From positions 104,852 to 168,851 of the forward strand of contig JACRBM010000056.1 of NCBI GenBank assembly GCA_016219275.1: 64,000 nt of DNA, in the 5' to 3' direction. Of the stretch, positions 53,220-61,131 are shown in pieces. Position 1 is the stretch's first letter, and the number at the start of each line of letters is the position of its first letter. The DNA is from Chloroflexota bacterium. Its GTDB lineage: Bacteria; Chloroflexota; Anaerolineae; UBA4142. The notes under the pieces were generated by a model that made no database searches, had not been told where the DNA came from, and saw nothing but the letters and a program-made list of their open reading frames with translations. The position numbers and the translations under genes were made by a program.

Positions 53220-53804
53220 ATGGGTGAAAAAATCCATTTGGTCGTCAATGGCGCCGAGGTGGACACCGAGGTCGAGCCGCGTTTGTTGCTCGCGCATTTT
53301 CTGCGCGATGTCTGCAATCTCACCGGCACGCACGTTGGTTGCGACACCACCTCCTGCGGCGCATGTACCGTCGTCATGAATGGTAAAGCGGTCAAGTCGT
53401 GTACGTTGTTCACCGTGCAAGCCAACGACGCGCGCATCCTGACCGTCGAAGGATTGGCGAACCTGGGCGACGGCAAACTGCATCCGTTGCAAGAGGGCTT
53501 TCACATGGAGCACGGTTTGCAGTGTGGGTTCTGCACGCCGGGCATGGAGATGACCGCGTACGCCTTTTTGACCAAGACCCAGGATCCCAATCCCACGGAA
53601 GAAGAAATTCGCTGGGCGATCTCCGGCAATCTGTGTCGTTGCACCGGGTACATGAATATCGTCAAAGCGATTCGCTACGCGGCGCAAAAAATGTACGCGG
53701 CACAACCCGCGCCGGTCGAACGACCGACCGCGGTTGCGCCAGTCACTGCCCCGCAACAAGAACCCGAGCGCGTTCCCGTGCGCGTCCAGGGCGGAGGTGA
53801 ATGA
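53220..53804 (+). CDS. coxS: Carbon monoxide dehydrogenase small (2Fe-2S) subunit
   Basis: An iron-sulphur subunit with two 2Fe-2S clusters. The 194-residue protein has the plant-type cluster in [22 protein letters not shown] and the alpha-helical cluster in [10 protein letters not shown] ... [17 protein letters not shown]. It is longer than the usual ~160 residues owing to a Pro/Ala-rich tail ([17 protein letters not shown]...), whose purpose is unknown. It starts 2 bases after the coxM stop and overlaps coxL by 4 bases. Confidence 0.94.
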   Translation: MGEKIHLVVNGAEVDTEVEPRLLLAHFLRDVCNLTGTHVGCDTTSCGACTVVMNGKAVKSCTLFTVQANDARILTVEGLANLGDGKLHPLQEGFHMEHGLQCGFCTPGMEMTAYAFLTKTQDPNPTEEEIRWAISGNLCRCTGYMNIVKAIRYAAQKMYAAQPAPVERPTAVAPVTAPQQEPERVPVRVQGGGE

Positions 53805-56158
53805 AGATGGCTGCCATTGCGCATGGAATGGGCGCCGATGTGAAACGCAAAGAGGACGCGCGTTTCATTCGCGGCAAGGGTAATTACATTGACGATATCA
53901 AACTGCCCGGCATGTTGTGGCTCGATATCGTGCGTAGTCCGCTCGCGCACGCGCGCATCAATAGCATCAACACGGATGCCGCCACAAAAATTCCGGGCGT
54001 TCTGTCCGTCATCACCAGCAAGGACTTGGAGAAATACAATCTGCATTGGATGCCGACGTTGATGAGCGACAAGCAGATGGTCTTGCCGGTGGATACGGTG
54101 ATGTACTATGGGCAAGAAGTCGCCGCGGTCGTAGCGACCTCGCGCTATGCGGCGGCGGATGGCGTCGCCGCGCTCGACGTGGATTACGATCCGTTGACGC
54201 CGGTCGTGGATCCGTTCTTCGCGCTCCAACCGAACGCGCCGGTGATTCGTTTCGACCGCGCGGAAAAGACGAATCGCATCTGGCATTGGCAAGTCGGTGA
54301 TCTGGCGGCGACGGACGCGGAAATGAACAAGGCGGATGTCGTCGTCAAGCAAGATATGTACATCCCGCGCATCCACGTCGCCTCGATTGAAACGTGCGGC
54401 TGCGTCGCATCCTGGGACGCGACCGAAGGCAAACTCACGATGTACATGACGACGCAAGCGCCGCACGCGATTCGGACGGTCATCGCGCTCGTCGCGGGAC
54501 ACCTGGGTTTGCAGGAAAACAAAATCCGCGTGATCTCGCCGGACATTGGCGGCGGATTCGGCGGCAAGGTGCCGGTCTATCCTGGGTATGTCATCGCGAT
54601 TGCCGCGTCCGTCCTGACCGGTCGCTCGGTCAAATGGATCGAAGACCGCACGGAGAATCTGATTGCCGATTCGTTCGCGCGCGACTATCACGTGCACGCC
54701 GAACTCGGCGCGCGCAAAGACGGCAAGATCACCGCGTTGAAAATCAACACCATCGCCGATCACGGCGCGTTCGATTCGGCGGCGAATCCCAGCAAATTCC
54801 CGGCGGGATTGTTCTCGATCTGCACCGGCTCGTACGATTTCCAAAAGGCGTTCGCTGAAGTGGACGGCGTGTACACCAACAAACCGCCGGGAGGCATCGC
54901 GTATCGCTGTTCGTTCCGCGTGACCGAAGCGGTGCACACCATCGAACGCATGGTGGACATTCTCGCGCATCAACTCAACATGGACCCGGCGGATGTGCGA
55001 ATGCGGAATTTCATTCCGCCGGAAAAATTTCCGTACAAGTCCGCGCTCGGCTGGGAGTACGATAGCGGCAACTATGCAGGCGCGCTGGAAAAAGCCAAGC
55101 AAATCATCGGCTATGATTTGTTGCGCGTCGAGCAAGCCGAGAAACGCAAGCGCGGCGAGTTGATGGGCATCGGCATTTCGACGTTCACGGAAATTGTCGG
55201 CGCGGGTCCATCGCACACGTTCGACATCCTGGGCATCAAGATGTTCGACTCGGCGGAAATTCGCATTCACCCGACCGGCAAAGTGATCGCGCGCTTCGGC
55301 ACGAAATCGCAAGGGCAAGGACACGAGACGACGTACGCGCAAATCATCGCGCATGAACTGGGAATTCCGGAAGACGACATCTCGGTCGAAGAAGGCGATA
55401 CCGACACAGCGCCGTACGGACTGGGCACGTACGCCTCGCGTTCGACGCCGACGGCGGGCGCGGCGGCGGCGATGGCGTGTCGCAAGATTCGGGAGAAATC
55501 GAAAAAGATCGCGGCGCATCTGCTTGAAGCGCGCGAGGACGACCTGGTTTGGGAGCGCGGCAAGTTTTTCGTGAAAGGTTCGCCCGACCGCGCCAAAACG
55601 ATTCAGGAAATCGCGTTCGCCGCGTACACGAATCATCCGCTCGGGATGGAAGCCGGGTTGGAAGCAGTGGATTACTATGATCCGCCGAATCTCACATTCC
55701 CGTTCGGCGCGTACATCTGCGTTGTGGATCTTGATCGCGGCACGGGGCAGGTCAAGATTCGCCGTTTCGTCGCGGTGGACGATTGCGGCAACATCATCAA
55801 CCCGATGATCGTGGATGGACAGATTCACGGCGGCTTGACGATGGGCATGGCGCCGGCGTTGATGGAGGAAATCGTCTACGACGAAAACGGGGTGAATCTT
55901 ACCGGTTCATTCTCGGATTATCTTTTGCCAACCGCGATGGAGACGCCGCATTGGGAACTCGACAAGACGGTGACGCCTTCGCCGCATCATCCGCTCGGCG
56001 CGAAAGGCGTCGGCGAATCGGCGACGGTGGGCGCGCCGCCCGCGATTGCGAATGCAGTCGTGGACGCGCTTGCGCACCTGGGTGTCACAAACATTGACAT
56101 TCCGATCACGCCACCCAAGGTGTGGCAGATTCTGAAAGAGAAGGGAGTCGCGTTATAA
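53801..56158 (+). CDS. coxL: Carbon monoxide dehydrogenase large subunit, form I
   Basis: The catalytic subunit carrying the Mo-pterin cytosine dinucleotide and Cu centre; oxidises CO to CO2. The 785-residue protein contains the form I active-site signature AYRCSFR with the Cu-ligand Cys at residue 370, which distinguishes true CODH from form II (AYRGAGR) and other xanthine-dehydrogenase-like proteins. Also seen are the start [49 protein letters not shown] motif ([14 protein letters not shown]), and the catalytic Glu in [24 protein letters not shown] overlaps the coxS stop (ATGA). The organism can very likely use atmospheric or geological CO. Confidence 0.95.
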   Translation: MKMAAIAHGMGADVKRKEDARFIRGKGNYIDDIKLPGMLWLDIVRSPLAHARINSINTDAATKIPGVLSVITSKDLEKYNLHWMPTLMSDKQMVLPVDTVMYYGQEVAAVVATSRYAAADGVAALDVDYDPLTPVVDPFFALQPNAPVIRFDRAEKTNRIWHWQVGDLAATDAEMNKADVVVKQDMYIPRIHVASIETCGCVASWDATEGKLTMYMTTQAPHAIRTVIALVAGHLGLQENKIRVISPDIGGGFGGKVPVYPGYVIAIAASVLTGRSVKWIEDRTENLIADSFARDYHVHAELGARKDGKITALKINTIADHGAFDSAANPSKFPAGLFSICTGSYDFQKAFAEVDGVYTNKPPGGIAYRCSFRVTEAVHTIERMVDILAHQLNMDPADVRMRNFIPPEKFPYKSALGWEYDSGNYAGALEKAKQIIGYDLLRVEQAEKRKRGELMGIGISTFTEIVGAGPSHTFDILGIKMFDSAEIRIHPTGKVIARFGTKSQGQGHETTYAQIIAHELGIPEDDISVEEGDTDTAPYGLGTYASRSTPTAGAAAAMACRKIREKSKKIAAHLLEAREDDLVWERGKFFVKGSPDRAKTIQEIAFAAYTNHPLGMEAGLEAVDYYDPPNLTFPFGAYICVVDLDRGTGQVKIRRFVAVDDCGNIINPMIVDGQIHGGLTMGMAPALMEEIVYDENGVNLTGSFSDYLLPTAMETPHWELDKTVTPSPHHPLGAKGVGESATVGAPPAIANAVVDALAHLGVTNIDIPITPPKVWQILKEKGVAL

Positions 56159-56280
56159 GGACATGTGCAGCGGAGTATCTCCGCGCTTACTCAACATTTG
56201 ATTAACCCATGTGCGTGTGGCTCGAACAGACTCGGCAACGGTTTGTTCGACCATACCCAGATCAAGATAAGGAGACGACC

Positions 56281-56724
56281 GTGTCTATCCAAGATAATAT
56301 CAAGTTGGACGATGAGTTTATTGCATCGTGGAACAACCATGACGCAGACCGTTCTCTGGCAGTCTTGTCCGACGATGTGGTGTGGAATGATGTCAGTACT
56401 CCGAACGCCATGCGCGGCAAAGCCGCGGTGCGTGAGTACATCAAGAACTGGTTCACCCCATTTCCGGATATGACGGTGGTGGTAAAGAATCGCGTCGCCA
56501 CGGAGGATCAGATTGCCGCCGAGTTGGAGTTCACCGGCACTAACACGGGTCCGTTGCAGATGGCGCCGGGCGCGCCGACGCTGCCCGCCACCGGCAAAAC
56601 GATCCATGGCAAAGGAACCTACTTTGTGCGATTCCGCAGTGGCAAAGCAGTGGAGATTCACACTTATCCCGACATGGCTGGGATGATGATGCAGTTGGGA
56701 TTAGCGCCGATGCCAGGTAAGTAA
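56281..56724 (+). CDS. SnoaL-like/ester-cyclase family protein
   Basis: A 147-residue NTF2-like cone fold: FIASWNNHDADRSLAVLSDDVVWND, AMRGKAAVREYIKNWFTPFPDMTVVVKNRVATEDQIAAELEFTGTNTGPL, and the C-terminal sheet GTYFVRFRSGKAVEIHTYPDMAGMMMQLGL. Family members are isomerases, cyclases or small-molecule binders; the ligand is unknown. GTG 56281 is preferred (AAGGAG 7 bases upstream), 122 bases after coxL. It is one of three NTF2-fold genes in the cox operon. Confidence 0.75.
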   Translation: MSIQDNIKLDDEFIASWNNHDADRSLAVLSDDVVWNDVSTPNAMRGKAAVREYIKNWFTPFPDMTVVVKNRVATEDQIAAELEFTGTNTGPLQMAPGAPTLPATGKTIHGKGTYFVRFRSGKAVEIHTYPDMAGMMMQLGLAPMPGK

Positions 56725-56750
56725 CGGCAAGTCGCGCAGCATTGAGGGCG

Positions 56751-56790
56751 TTCAGACTTACGAAGTTTTTGGAAACTTCGTAAGTCTGAA
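56751..56790. repeat. 18-bp perfect TTGGAAA-centred palindrome
   Basis: TTCAGACTTACGAAGTTT and AAACTTCGTAAGTCTGAA pair over 18 bases around TTGG; the centre reads TTGGAAA. It lies between two co-directional genes. Confidence 0.8.
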
Positions 56791-56860
56791 TAACGCGGTG
56801 TGTTGAACCTGGGGTAGTCGAATAATCGGGCTACGGCAGAATCTTGAAAGGGGAAAGCAA

Positions 56861-57181
56861 ATGCCGAAATATCTATTTCAAGGCTCCTACACGGAGCAGG
56901 GTCTGAAGGGTCTGCTGAAAGATGGCGGGTTGAAACGCCGGGAAGCCGTCGAGCAATTAGCCAAGGGGATGGGTGGGCGACTGGAGGGATTTTACTTTGC
57001 TTTTGGCAGCGACGACTTTTTCGTCATCGTAGATTTGCCAAACAACGTGAACGCGTCTGCCGTGGCGCTGGCGGTCAACGCGAGCGGAGCCGTGAAGGCG
57101 CGAACGACGGTCCTCATTTCACCGGAAGAGGTTGACCAAGCGACGAAGCAGACCGTCAACTACCGCCCGCCTGGACAATAG
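56861..57181 (+). CDS. GYD domain protein
   Basis: A 106-residue protein of the GYD family: YLFQGSYTEQGLKGLLKDGGLKRREAVEQLAKGMGGRLEGFYFAFGSDDFFVIVDLPNN is split over the first 65 residues, followed by the conserved strand AVKARTTVLISPEEVDQA. GYD proteins resemble ferredoxin-fold small-molecule binders; no reaction is established. RBS AAAGGGG precedes the ATG. A 230-base spacer (57182-57411) follows in which I see only a GGGCGGC/GCCGCCC pair. Confidence 0.85.
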   Translation: MPKYLFQGSYTEQGLKGLLKDGGLKRREAVEQLAKGMGGRLEGFYFAFGSDDFFVIVDLPNNVNASAVALAVNASGAVKARTTVLISPEEVDQATKQTVNYRPPGQ

Positions 57182-57411
57182 AGCTGCACGGTCAAGGTCA
57201 AGTAGTGAGAAGATGGTCTGAGCAGGATGTTATCAGGTTGGAGGGAATTAGCGTCCTGCTCACTGTTAATGGTGTAATGCACTGGGCGGCGTAGCTGTGC
57301 GTGTAGCCGCCCTGCGTTCCGCATCGCTCCACGCGCGCGGCTGAACCGGAGCGTTGGGCGACGCCACTTGGGTCGCATTTCATTTGCACTGCCAACCCAC
57401 GGGAGGAAGAA

Positions 57412-57843
57412 ATGAACGACATAGAAGCGCAGGTTATTCAAGCCGAGAACGACCTCTTGGGTTCTCTCAGAACCGGCGATTTAGCCAGGGGTGTGGGGAT
57501 GCATTTGAACTCGCCAGAGTATCGAAACATTTGGAACGGCGAGATGAAAACATACAGCGAATTGAGCGCGCGCATTGCCGCCGCCATGGGCAAGGGTCTT
57601 GCATCCATTGATTACCAGGTCGCCAGTAGAGAAATGTTCATTCTCGATGAATCCAATGTTATGGCGACCCTGGTCGCGACCGAAACAACCCATATGAATA
57701 CCGGCGAATCGAAGACTTCAGGCAAGACGATCATTTCCATCCTTTGGCGTAAGATAGATGACAAGTGGCGGTTAGGGTACTTGCATGCGTCCGAGGAACC
57801 GCAGGACACGGCGAACCCGGTCTGGAAGGAGACCAGCCAATGA
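57412..57843 (+). CDS. SnoaL/NTF2-like protein (DUF4440-type)
   Basis: A 143-residue NTF2-fold protein: helix AQVIQAENDLLGSLRTGDLARGVGMHLNSPEYRNIWNGEMKTYSEL in the first third and strands IDYQVASREMFILDESNVMATLVATETT, ISILWRKIDDKWRLGYLHASEE. The last pattern is characteristic of DUF4440/SnoaL-like proteins. The ligand is unknown. The ATG follows GGAGGAAG, and the stop overlaps the next gene (ATGA). Confidence 0.7.
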   Translation: MNDIEAQVIQAENDLLGSLRTGDLARGVGMHLNSPEYRNIWNGEMKTYSELSARIAAAMGKGLASIDYQVASREMFILDESNVMATLVATETTHMNTGESKTSGKTIISILWRKIDDKWRLGYLHASEEPQDTANPVWKETSQ

Positions 57844-58226
57844 CCGAACAGGACAAACGAAATCTTGAAGCCGTGCGCCGCATGTATCGCGGTGACGCCG
57901 AAGAAAACGCCACGATCTCACGCGAGATTGTCTGGCACGTTCCCGGGCACAATCCTGTCTCCGGCGATTATCGCGGCTATGACGAATACACCCAGGTCAT
58001 GCCGTCGCGTATGGCGCCGCTGACGCGCTGGGATTTCGAACTCGAGGATGTGATGGTCAACGGCAATTATGTTGTGGCGACTTTTAATTTGAAAGGTACG
58101 CGCAAGGGGCATCACGTTGATCTGCGCGGCGCGCACATCATGCGTCTCAACGATCAAGGTCAGGTTGGCGAGGGTTGGGGATTTACGGACGATCAAGATG
58201 CGTTGGATAAATTCTTCTTGGCTTGA
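57840..58226 (+). CDS. SnoaL-like NTF2-fold protein
   Basis: A 128-residue protein: NLEAVRRMYRGDAEENATISREIVWHVPGHNPVSGDYRGYDEYTQVMPSRM, then VMVNGNYVVATFNLKGTRKGHHVDLRGAHIMRLNDQGQVGEGWGFTDDQDALDKFFLA, the SnoaL-like domain pattern with a buried His/Trp cavity. The function is unknown. It is coupled to the preceding NTF2-like gene by a 4-base overlap, so the two may form a heteromer (inference). Confidence 0.75.
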   Translation: MTEQDKRNLEAVRRMYRGDAEENATISREIVWHVPGHNPVSGDYRGYDEYTQVMPSRMAPLTRWDFELEDVMVNGNYVVATFNLKGTRKGHHVDLRGAHIMRLNDQGQVGEGWGFTDDQDALDKFFLA

Positions 58227-58279
58227 ACACGACACTAGTTGCCAAGTTGCCAATTGCTTTTTACAAAGCGGGAGCAAGT

Positions 58280-58306
58280 CCGGTCGGGTTTTCCAAACCC
58301 GACCGG
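58280..58306. repeat. 12-bp palindrome with TTTCCAA centre
   Basis: CCGGTCGGGTTT and AAACCCGACCGG pair perfectly around TCC; the centre reads TTTCCAA. It lies just upstream of the His-rich gene. Confidence 0.75.
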
Positions 58307-58324
58307 TCTCTGAAAAGGAGAACG

Positions 58325-58588
58325 ATGCGAACAGGATTGACGATTGCGCTTTTGTGCTTCATCTTCGCGGTGGGCATCACACCCAGCGTGTCTGCCGATG
58401 GCGATCCCATCGGTCGCTGTCCGGATGGTTTTCAACTGCATCTTGCCATGCACCACGACGATCACCACGAACACCATCACATTGGAACCGCGACCGATCA
58501 AAATGGCGATGGTTGGATTTGCTTCAAGCACGTTGGCGCGGCGGATAATAATCACGTGCACACGGATAATCACGCCGCGTTGAGATAA
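58325..58588 (+). CDS. Secreted His-rich small protein
   Basis: An 87-residue protein with a signal peptide (about 1-24, MRTGLTIALLCFIFAVGITPSVSA) and a short mature part. The mature part contains MHHDDHHEHHH and DQNGDGWICFKH, then HVHTDNHAAL at the end. The His/Asp clusters should bind Cu, Zn or Ni; DQNGDGW also resembles a calcium loop. ATG 58325 follows AAAAGGAG. Position inside a Mo-Cu CODH operon, directly before the XdhC-YHS gene, makes copper handling an attractive but untested idea. Confidence 0.65.
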   Translation: MRTGLTIALLCFIFAVGITPSVSADGDPIGRCPDGFQLHLAMHHDDHHEHHHIGTATDQNGDGWICFKHVGAADNNHVHTDNHAALR

Positions 58589-58609
58589 CCGCTGAAAGGT
58601 CGTTACGCG

Positions 58610-59611
58610 ATGGCAGACGTTCTCCTTGACCAGATTTATCAACTCAATCGTGCGGGCGAGTCGTTCGCAGTGGCGACGGTGGTGCGCGCCGAGAAACCGA
58701 TCTCGGCAAAGCCGGGCGACAAGGCGCTCATCACAAGCGACGGCGCGCTCCAGGGTTGGATCGGCGGCGGCTGCGCGCAGGACACCGTGATTCGCGAAGC
58801 GAAGAAAGCGATTCACGAAGGACAGCCGCGTTTTTTGCGGCTCATTGGCAAAGGCGCGTCCATGACCGAAAAAACAGAAGGCATCCTCGAATTTCCGATC
58901 ACGTGTCACAGCGGCGGTACGCTCGATATTTACATCGAGCCAGTTTTGCCGCGCCCGCAGTTGATTCTGTTCGGGAATTCGCCGGTCGCGCTCACGCTGG
59001 CGAAACTCGCGCGTATCTTGAATTTTGAAATTGATGTGTTCGATCCGCTCGCAACGCGCGACGAATTTCCGGATGCCGATGCGGTCGCGTCCGTTTTTGA
59101 TCGCGCTGCGTGCGTCGTGCGCCCGTTATCCTTCGTCGTCGTGGCGACGCAGGGACACGACGACGAATTCGCGCTCGAAACGGCGGCGCGGAGCGGCGCG
59201 CCGTACATCGCGTTCGTCGCGAGCAAAAAGAAATTCGCGAGCCGCGTGGATTACTTGCGCGAACGCGGCGTGAGCGACGAGGATATCGCGCGCATACAAG
59301 CGCCGGCCGGATTGGATCTCGGCGCGGCGACGCCGGATGAAATCGCGGTGAGTATTCTCGCGGAGATCATTCAGGTGCATCGCCAGCATCTTGCGCCGCA
59401 AAAAGTACACGCCGGGCAAGTGGTTGCGGCGGTCGAAGAGATGGTCGTGGCAGAAGCCCAGGACCCGGTTTGCGGGATGATGGTCGAGCTCGCCGGGGCG
59501 CGCTATATTTCTGAGCAAGCCGGTACGCGGTACTATTTTTGCGCCGCCAGTTGCAAGAGCGCGTTCGACCGCGCGCCGGAAAAATTCCTTACGCAGAACG
59601 TGGGAGGATAA
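58610..59611 (+). CDS. XdhC/CoxI-CoxF family maturation protein fused to a YHS domain
   Basis: A 333-residue protein. The N-terminal XdhC_CoxI domain (about 1-80) has VATVVRAEKPISAKPGDKALITSDGALQGWIGGGCAQDTVIREA. The Rossmann XdhC_C domain (about 115-260) has PQLILFGNSPVALTLAKLARILNFEIDVFDP and RIQAPAGLDLGAATPDEIAVSILAEI. A C-terminal YHS domain (about 285-333) has DPVCGMMV and YYFCAASCKSAFDRAPEKFL. XdhC proteins mature the molybdenum cofactor site; in Afipia carboxidovorans CoxF has been implicated in active-site assembly. YHS domains bind heavy metals including Cu, so the fusion could deliver copper to CoxL (inference). Confidence 0.85.
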   Translation: MADVLLDQIYQLNRAGESFAVATVVRAEKPISAKPGDKALITSDGALQGWIGGGCAQDTVIREAKKAIHEGQPRFLRLIGKGASMTEKTEGILEFPITCHSGGTLDIYIEPVLPRPQLILFGNSPVALTLAKLARILNFEIDVFDPLATRDEFPDADAVASVFDRAACVVRPLSFVVVATQGHDDEFALETAARSGAPYIAFVASKKKFASRVDYLRERGVSDEDIARIQAPAGLDLGAATPDEIAVSILAEIIQVHRQHLAPQKVHAGQVVAAVEEMVVAEAQDPVCGMMVELAGARYISEQAGTRYYFCAASCKSAFDRAPEKFLTQNVGG

Positions 59612-59612
59612 C

Positions 59613-60095
59613 ATGGGGATGAATCTCAAGGGGAACCTGGTCGTGGACGCGGCGCGCGAGCAAGTATGGCAACTCTTGTTTGATGTCGAGGTGCTTACGT
59701 TGATCTTGAACAAAATCCCAGGAATCAAGGTCGAGCGATTGGTTCAGGTTGTCCAAGACAAGTATGAAGCGACGGCGACCATTGGCGTGGCGATGGTCAA
59801 GGGGAAATACGACGGAACTATATCGGTGATTGAAAAACGCGCGCCAGAATTCGTCAAGTTCCGGGGCGAGGGCAAGGGCGGCGGCAATTGGACGAGCGGC
59901 GATATGTCGGTCATGCTCACGGCGCAAGATGGCAAAACGCTGATGGTCTACGATGGGACCGGCAATGTGAGCGGACCATTGGCAAGTCTGGGACAACGAT
60001 TGATGGATACGGTCGGCAAGCAGTTCGTTCAACACGGTACCAAAGCGTTAGCAGAAGAATTGACGGCGCGTACCAGGACGAAGCCGATGATGTGA
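59613..60095 (+). CDS. coxG: CoxG family (SRPBCC) protein
   Basis: A 160-residue SRPBCC/START-like protein of the CoxG family: LKGNLVVDAAREQVWQLLFDVEVLTLILNKIPGIKVERLVQVVQDKYEATATIGVAMVKGKYDGTISVIEKRAPEFVKFRGEGKGGGNW is split by strands into the usual helix-grip fold, and ends SLGQRLMDTVGKQFVQHGTKALAEEL. In model organisms CoxG recruits CODH to the membrane and may bind quinone. It starts 1 base after the XdhC-YHS gene. A period-9 hairpin follows. Confidence 0.9.
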   Translation: MGMNLKGNLVVDAAREQVWQLLFDVEVLTLILNKIPGIKVERLVQVVQDKYEATATIGVAMVKGKYDGTISVIEKRAPEFVKFRGEGKGGGNWTSGDMSVMLTAQDGKTLMVYDGTGNVSGPLASLGQRLMDTVGKQFVQHGTKALAEELTARTRTKPMM

Positions 60096-60106
60096 AACAC
60101 AAACAA

Positions 60107-60186
60107 GGGAACGGAGGGAAATAAGGGAAATAAAGGCAAGAATGGAACGTTCCCTCATTTCCTTCATTTCCCTTATTTCCTTCGAT
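60107..60186. repeat. Period-9 repeat hairpin between coxG and coxD
   Basis: Exact 9-base units: GGGAACGGA, GGGAAATAA twice, AGGCAAGAA, TGGAACGTT, CCCTCATTT, CCTTCATTT, CCCTTATTT. The purine-rich left half and pyrimidine-rich right half are complementary, with the turn at GGAACGTTCC. The array ends a few bases before the coxD start. Confidence 0.82.
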
Positions 60187-60190
60187 TAAC

Positions 60191-61081
60191 ATGTTCAACA
60201 CGATTGACGAAATCCAGCAGCGACTAACTGAAAATGGGTACATCGTGGATCGCGGTCTCGCCACCGCGATTTTTATCGCGCTGACTTTGCCCAAGCCGCT
60301 GTTTCTCGAAGGCGAAGCCGGCGTCGGCAAGACCGAGGTCGCCAAGGTGCTCGCGCGCATCCTTGCTACGCGCTTGATACGATTGCAGTGCTACGAGGGA
60401 TTGGACGTTAACACGGCGGTGTACGAATGGAATTACCAGCGGCAGATTCTCGAAATTCGTTTGCTCGAAGCGGAAGGCGTCGCGCGCGACGCCGCGCGCA
60501 AAAATATCTTCTCCGAAGAATTTCTCCTCAAGCGCCCGCTGTTGCAAGCCATCGAGAATCATTCCGACCGCGCGCCGGTGTTGCTAATTGACGAACTCGA
60601 TCGCGCGGACGAAGAGTTTGAAAGTTTTCTCTTGGAACTCTTGTCCGATTGGCAAATCACGATTCCAGAGTTGGGCACGTTGCGCGCGCAACAACCCCCG
60701 ATTGTCGTCATCACGTCGAACCGCACGCGCGAGATTCACGACGCGCTCAAACGCCGATGTATTTATCACTGGATTGATCTGCCGGCGTTTGAAAAAGAAT
60801 TGCAGATCGTCCGCGCCAAGGTTCCTGGTATCTCCGAAGCGCTGGCGCAACAGATTGTCACGTTCGTTCAGGAACTGCGCCGGCAGGATTTGTACAAACT
60901 TCCTGGCATCGCCGAGACACTCGATTGGGCGCAAACGTTGCTCGCGCTCAAAGCGAACGCGCTGGATGAAACGACGATCAAGAATACGCTGGGGGTGCTG
61001 TTGAAATACCAGGATGACGTTCAGAAAATCAGTGATCAGTATTCGCGCGAAGCGTCCAGTGTTCAGTCCTCTGAACATTGA
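60191..61081 (+). CDS. coxD: MoxR-type AAA+ ATPase CoxD
   Basis: The AAA+ chaperone-like ATPase required for sulphuration and assembly of the [MoCu] site of CODH in Afipia. The 296-residue protein has Walker A FLEGEAGVGKTEVAKVLA (about 38-55), Walker B APVLLIDELDRADEEFESFLLELL, and IVVITSNRTREIHDALKRRCIYHWIDLP with sensor 1 and arginine finger. The last codons and the stop (61079-61081) come from the heptad array that separates coxD and coxE, so the tail SSVQSSEH is repeat-derived. It is paired with coxE, the usual AAA-VWA partnership. Confidence 0.9.
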   Translation: MFNTIDEIQQRLTENGYIVDRGLATAIFIALTLPKPLFLEGEAGVGKTEVAKVLARILATRLIRLQCYEGLDVNTAVYEWNYQRQILEIRLLEAEGVARDAARKNIFSEEFLLKRPLLQAIENHSDRAPVLLIDELDRADEEFESFLLELLSDWQITIPELGTLRAQQPPIVVITSNRTREIHDALKRRCIYHWIDLPAFEKELQIVRAKVPGISEALAQQIVTFVQELRRQDLYKLPGIAETLDWAQTLLALKANALDETTIKNTLGVLLKYQDDVQKISDQYSREASSVQSSEH

Positions 61082-61127
61082 ACATTGAACACTGAACACT
61101 GGAAACTGAACACTGAATACTGGACAC
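61072..61127. repeat. Heptad array spanning the coxD stop codon
   Basis: Eight exact 7-base units: TGAACAT twice, TGAACAC twice, TGGAAAC, TGAACAC, TGAATAC, TGGACAC. The second TGAACAT supplies the coxD stop codon TGA. A partly complementary left arm (CAGTATTC and CCAGTGTTCAGT, 61037-61068) lies inside the coxD coding end. The array ends 4 bases before the coxE ATG. Confidence 0.85.
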
Positions 61128-61131
61128 TCGA

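Noticed and set aside
53675..55828. 717-residue antisense frame over coxL
   Set aside because: Same reason: it mirrors coxL codons, with no ribosome site or motif.
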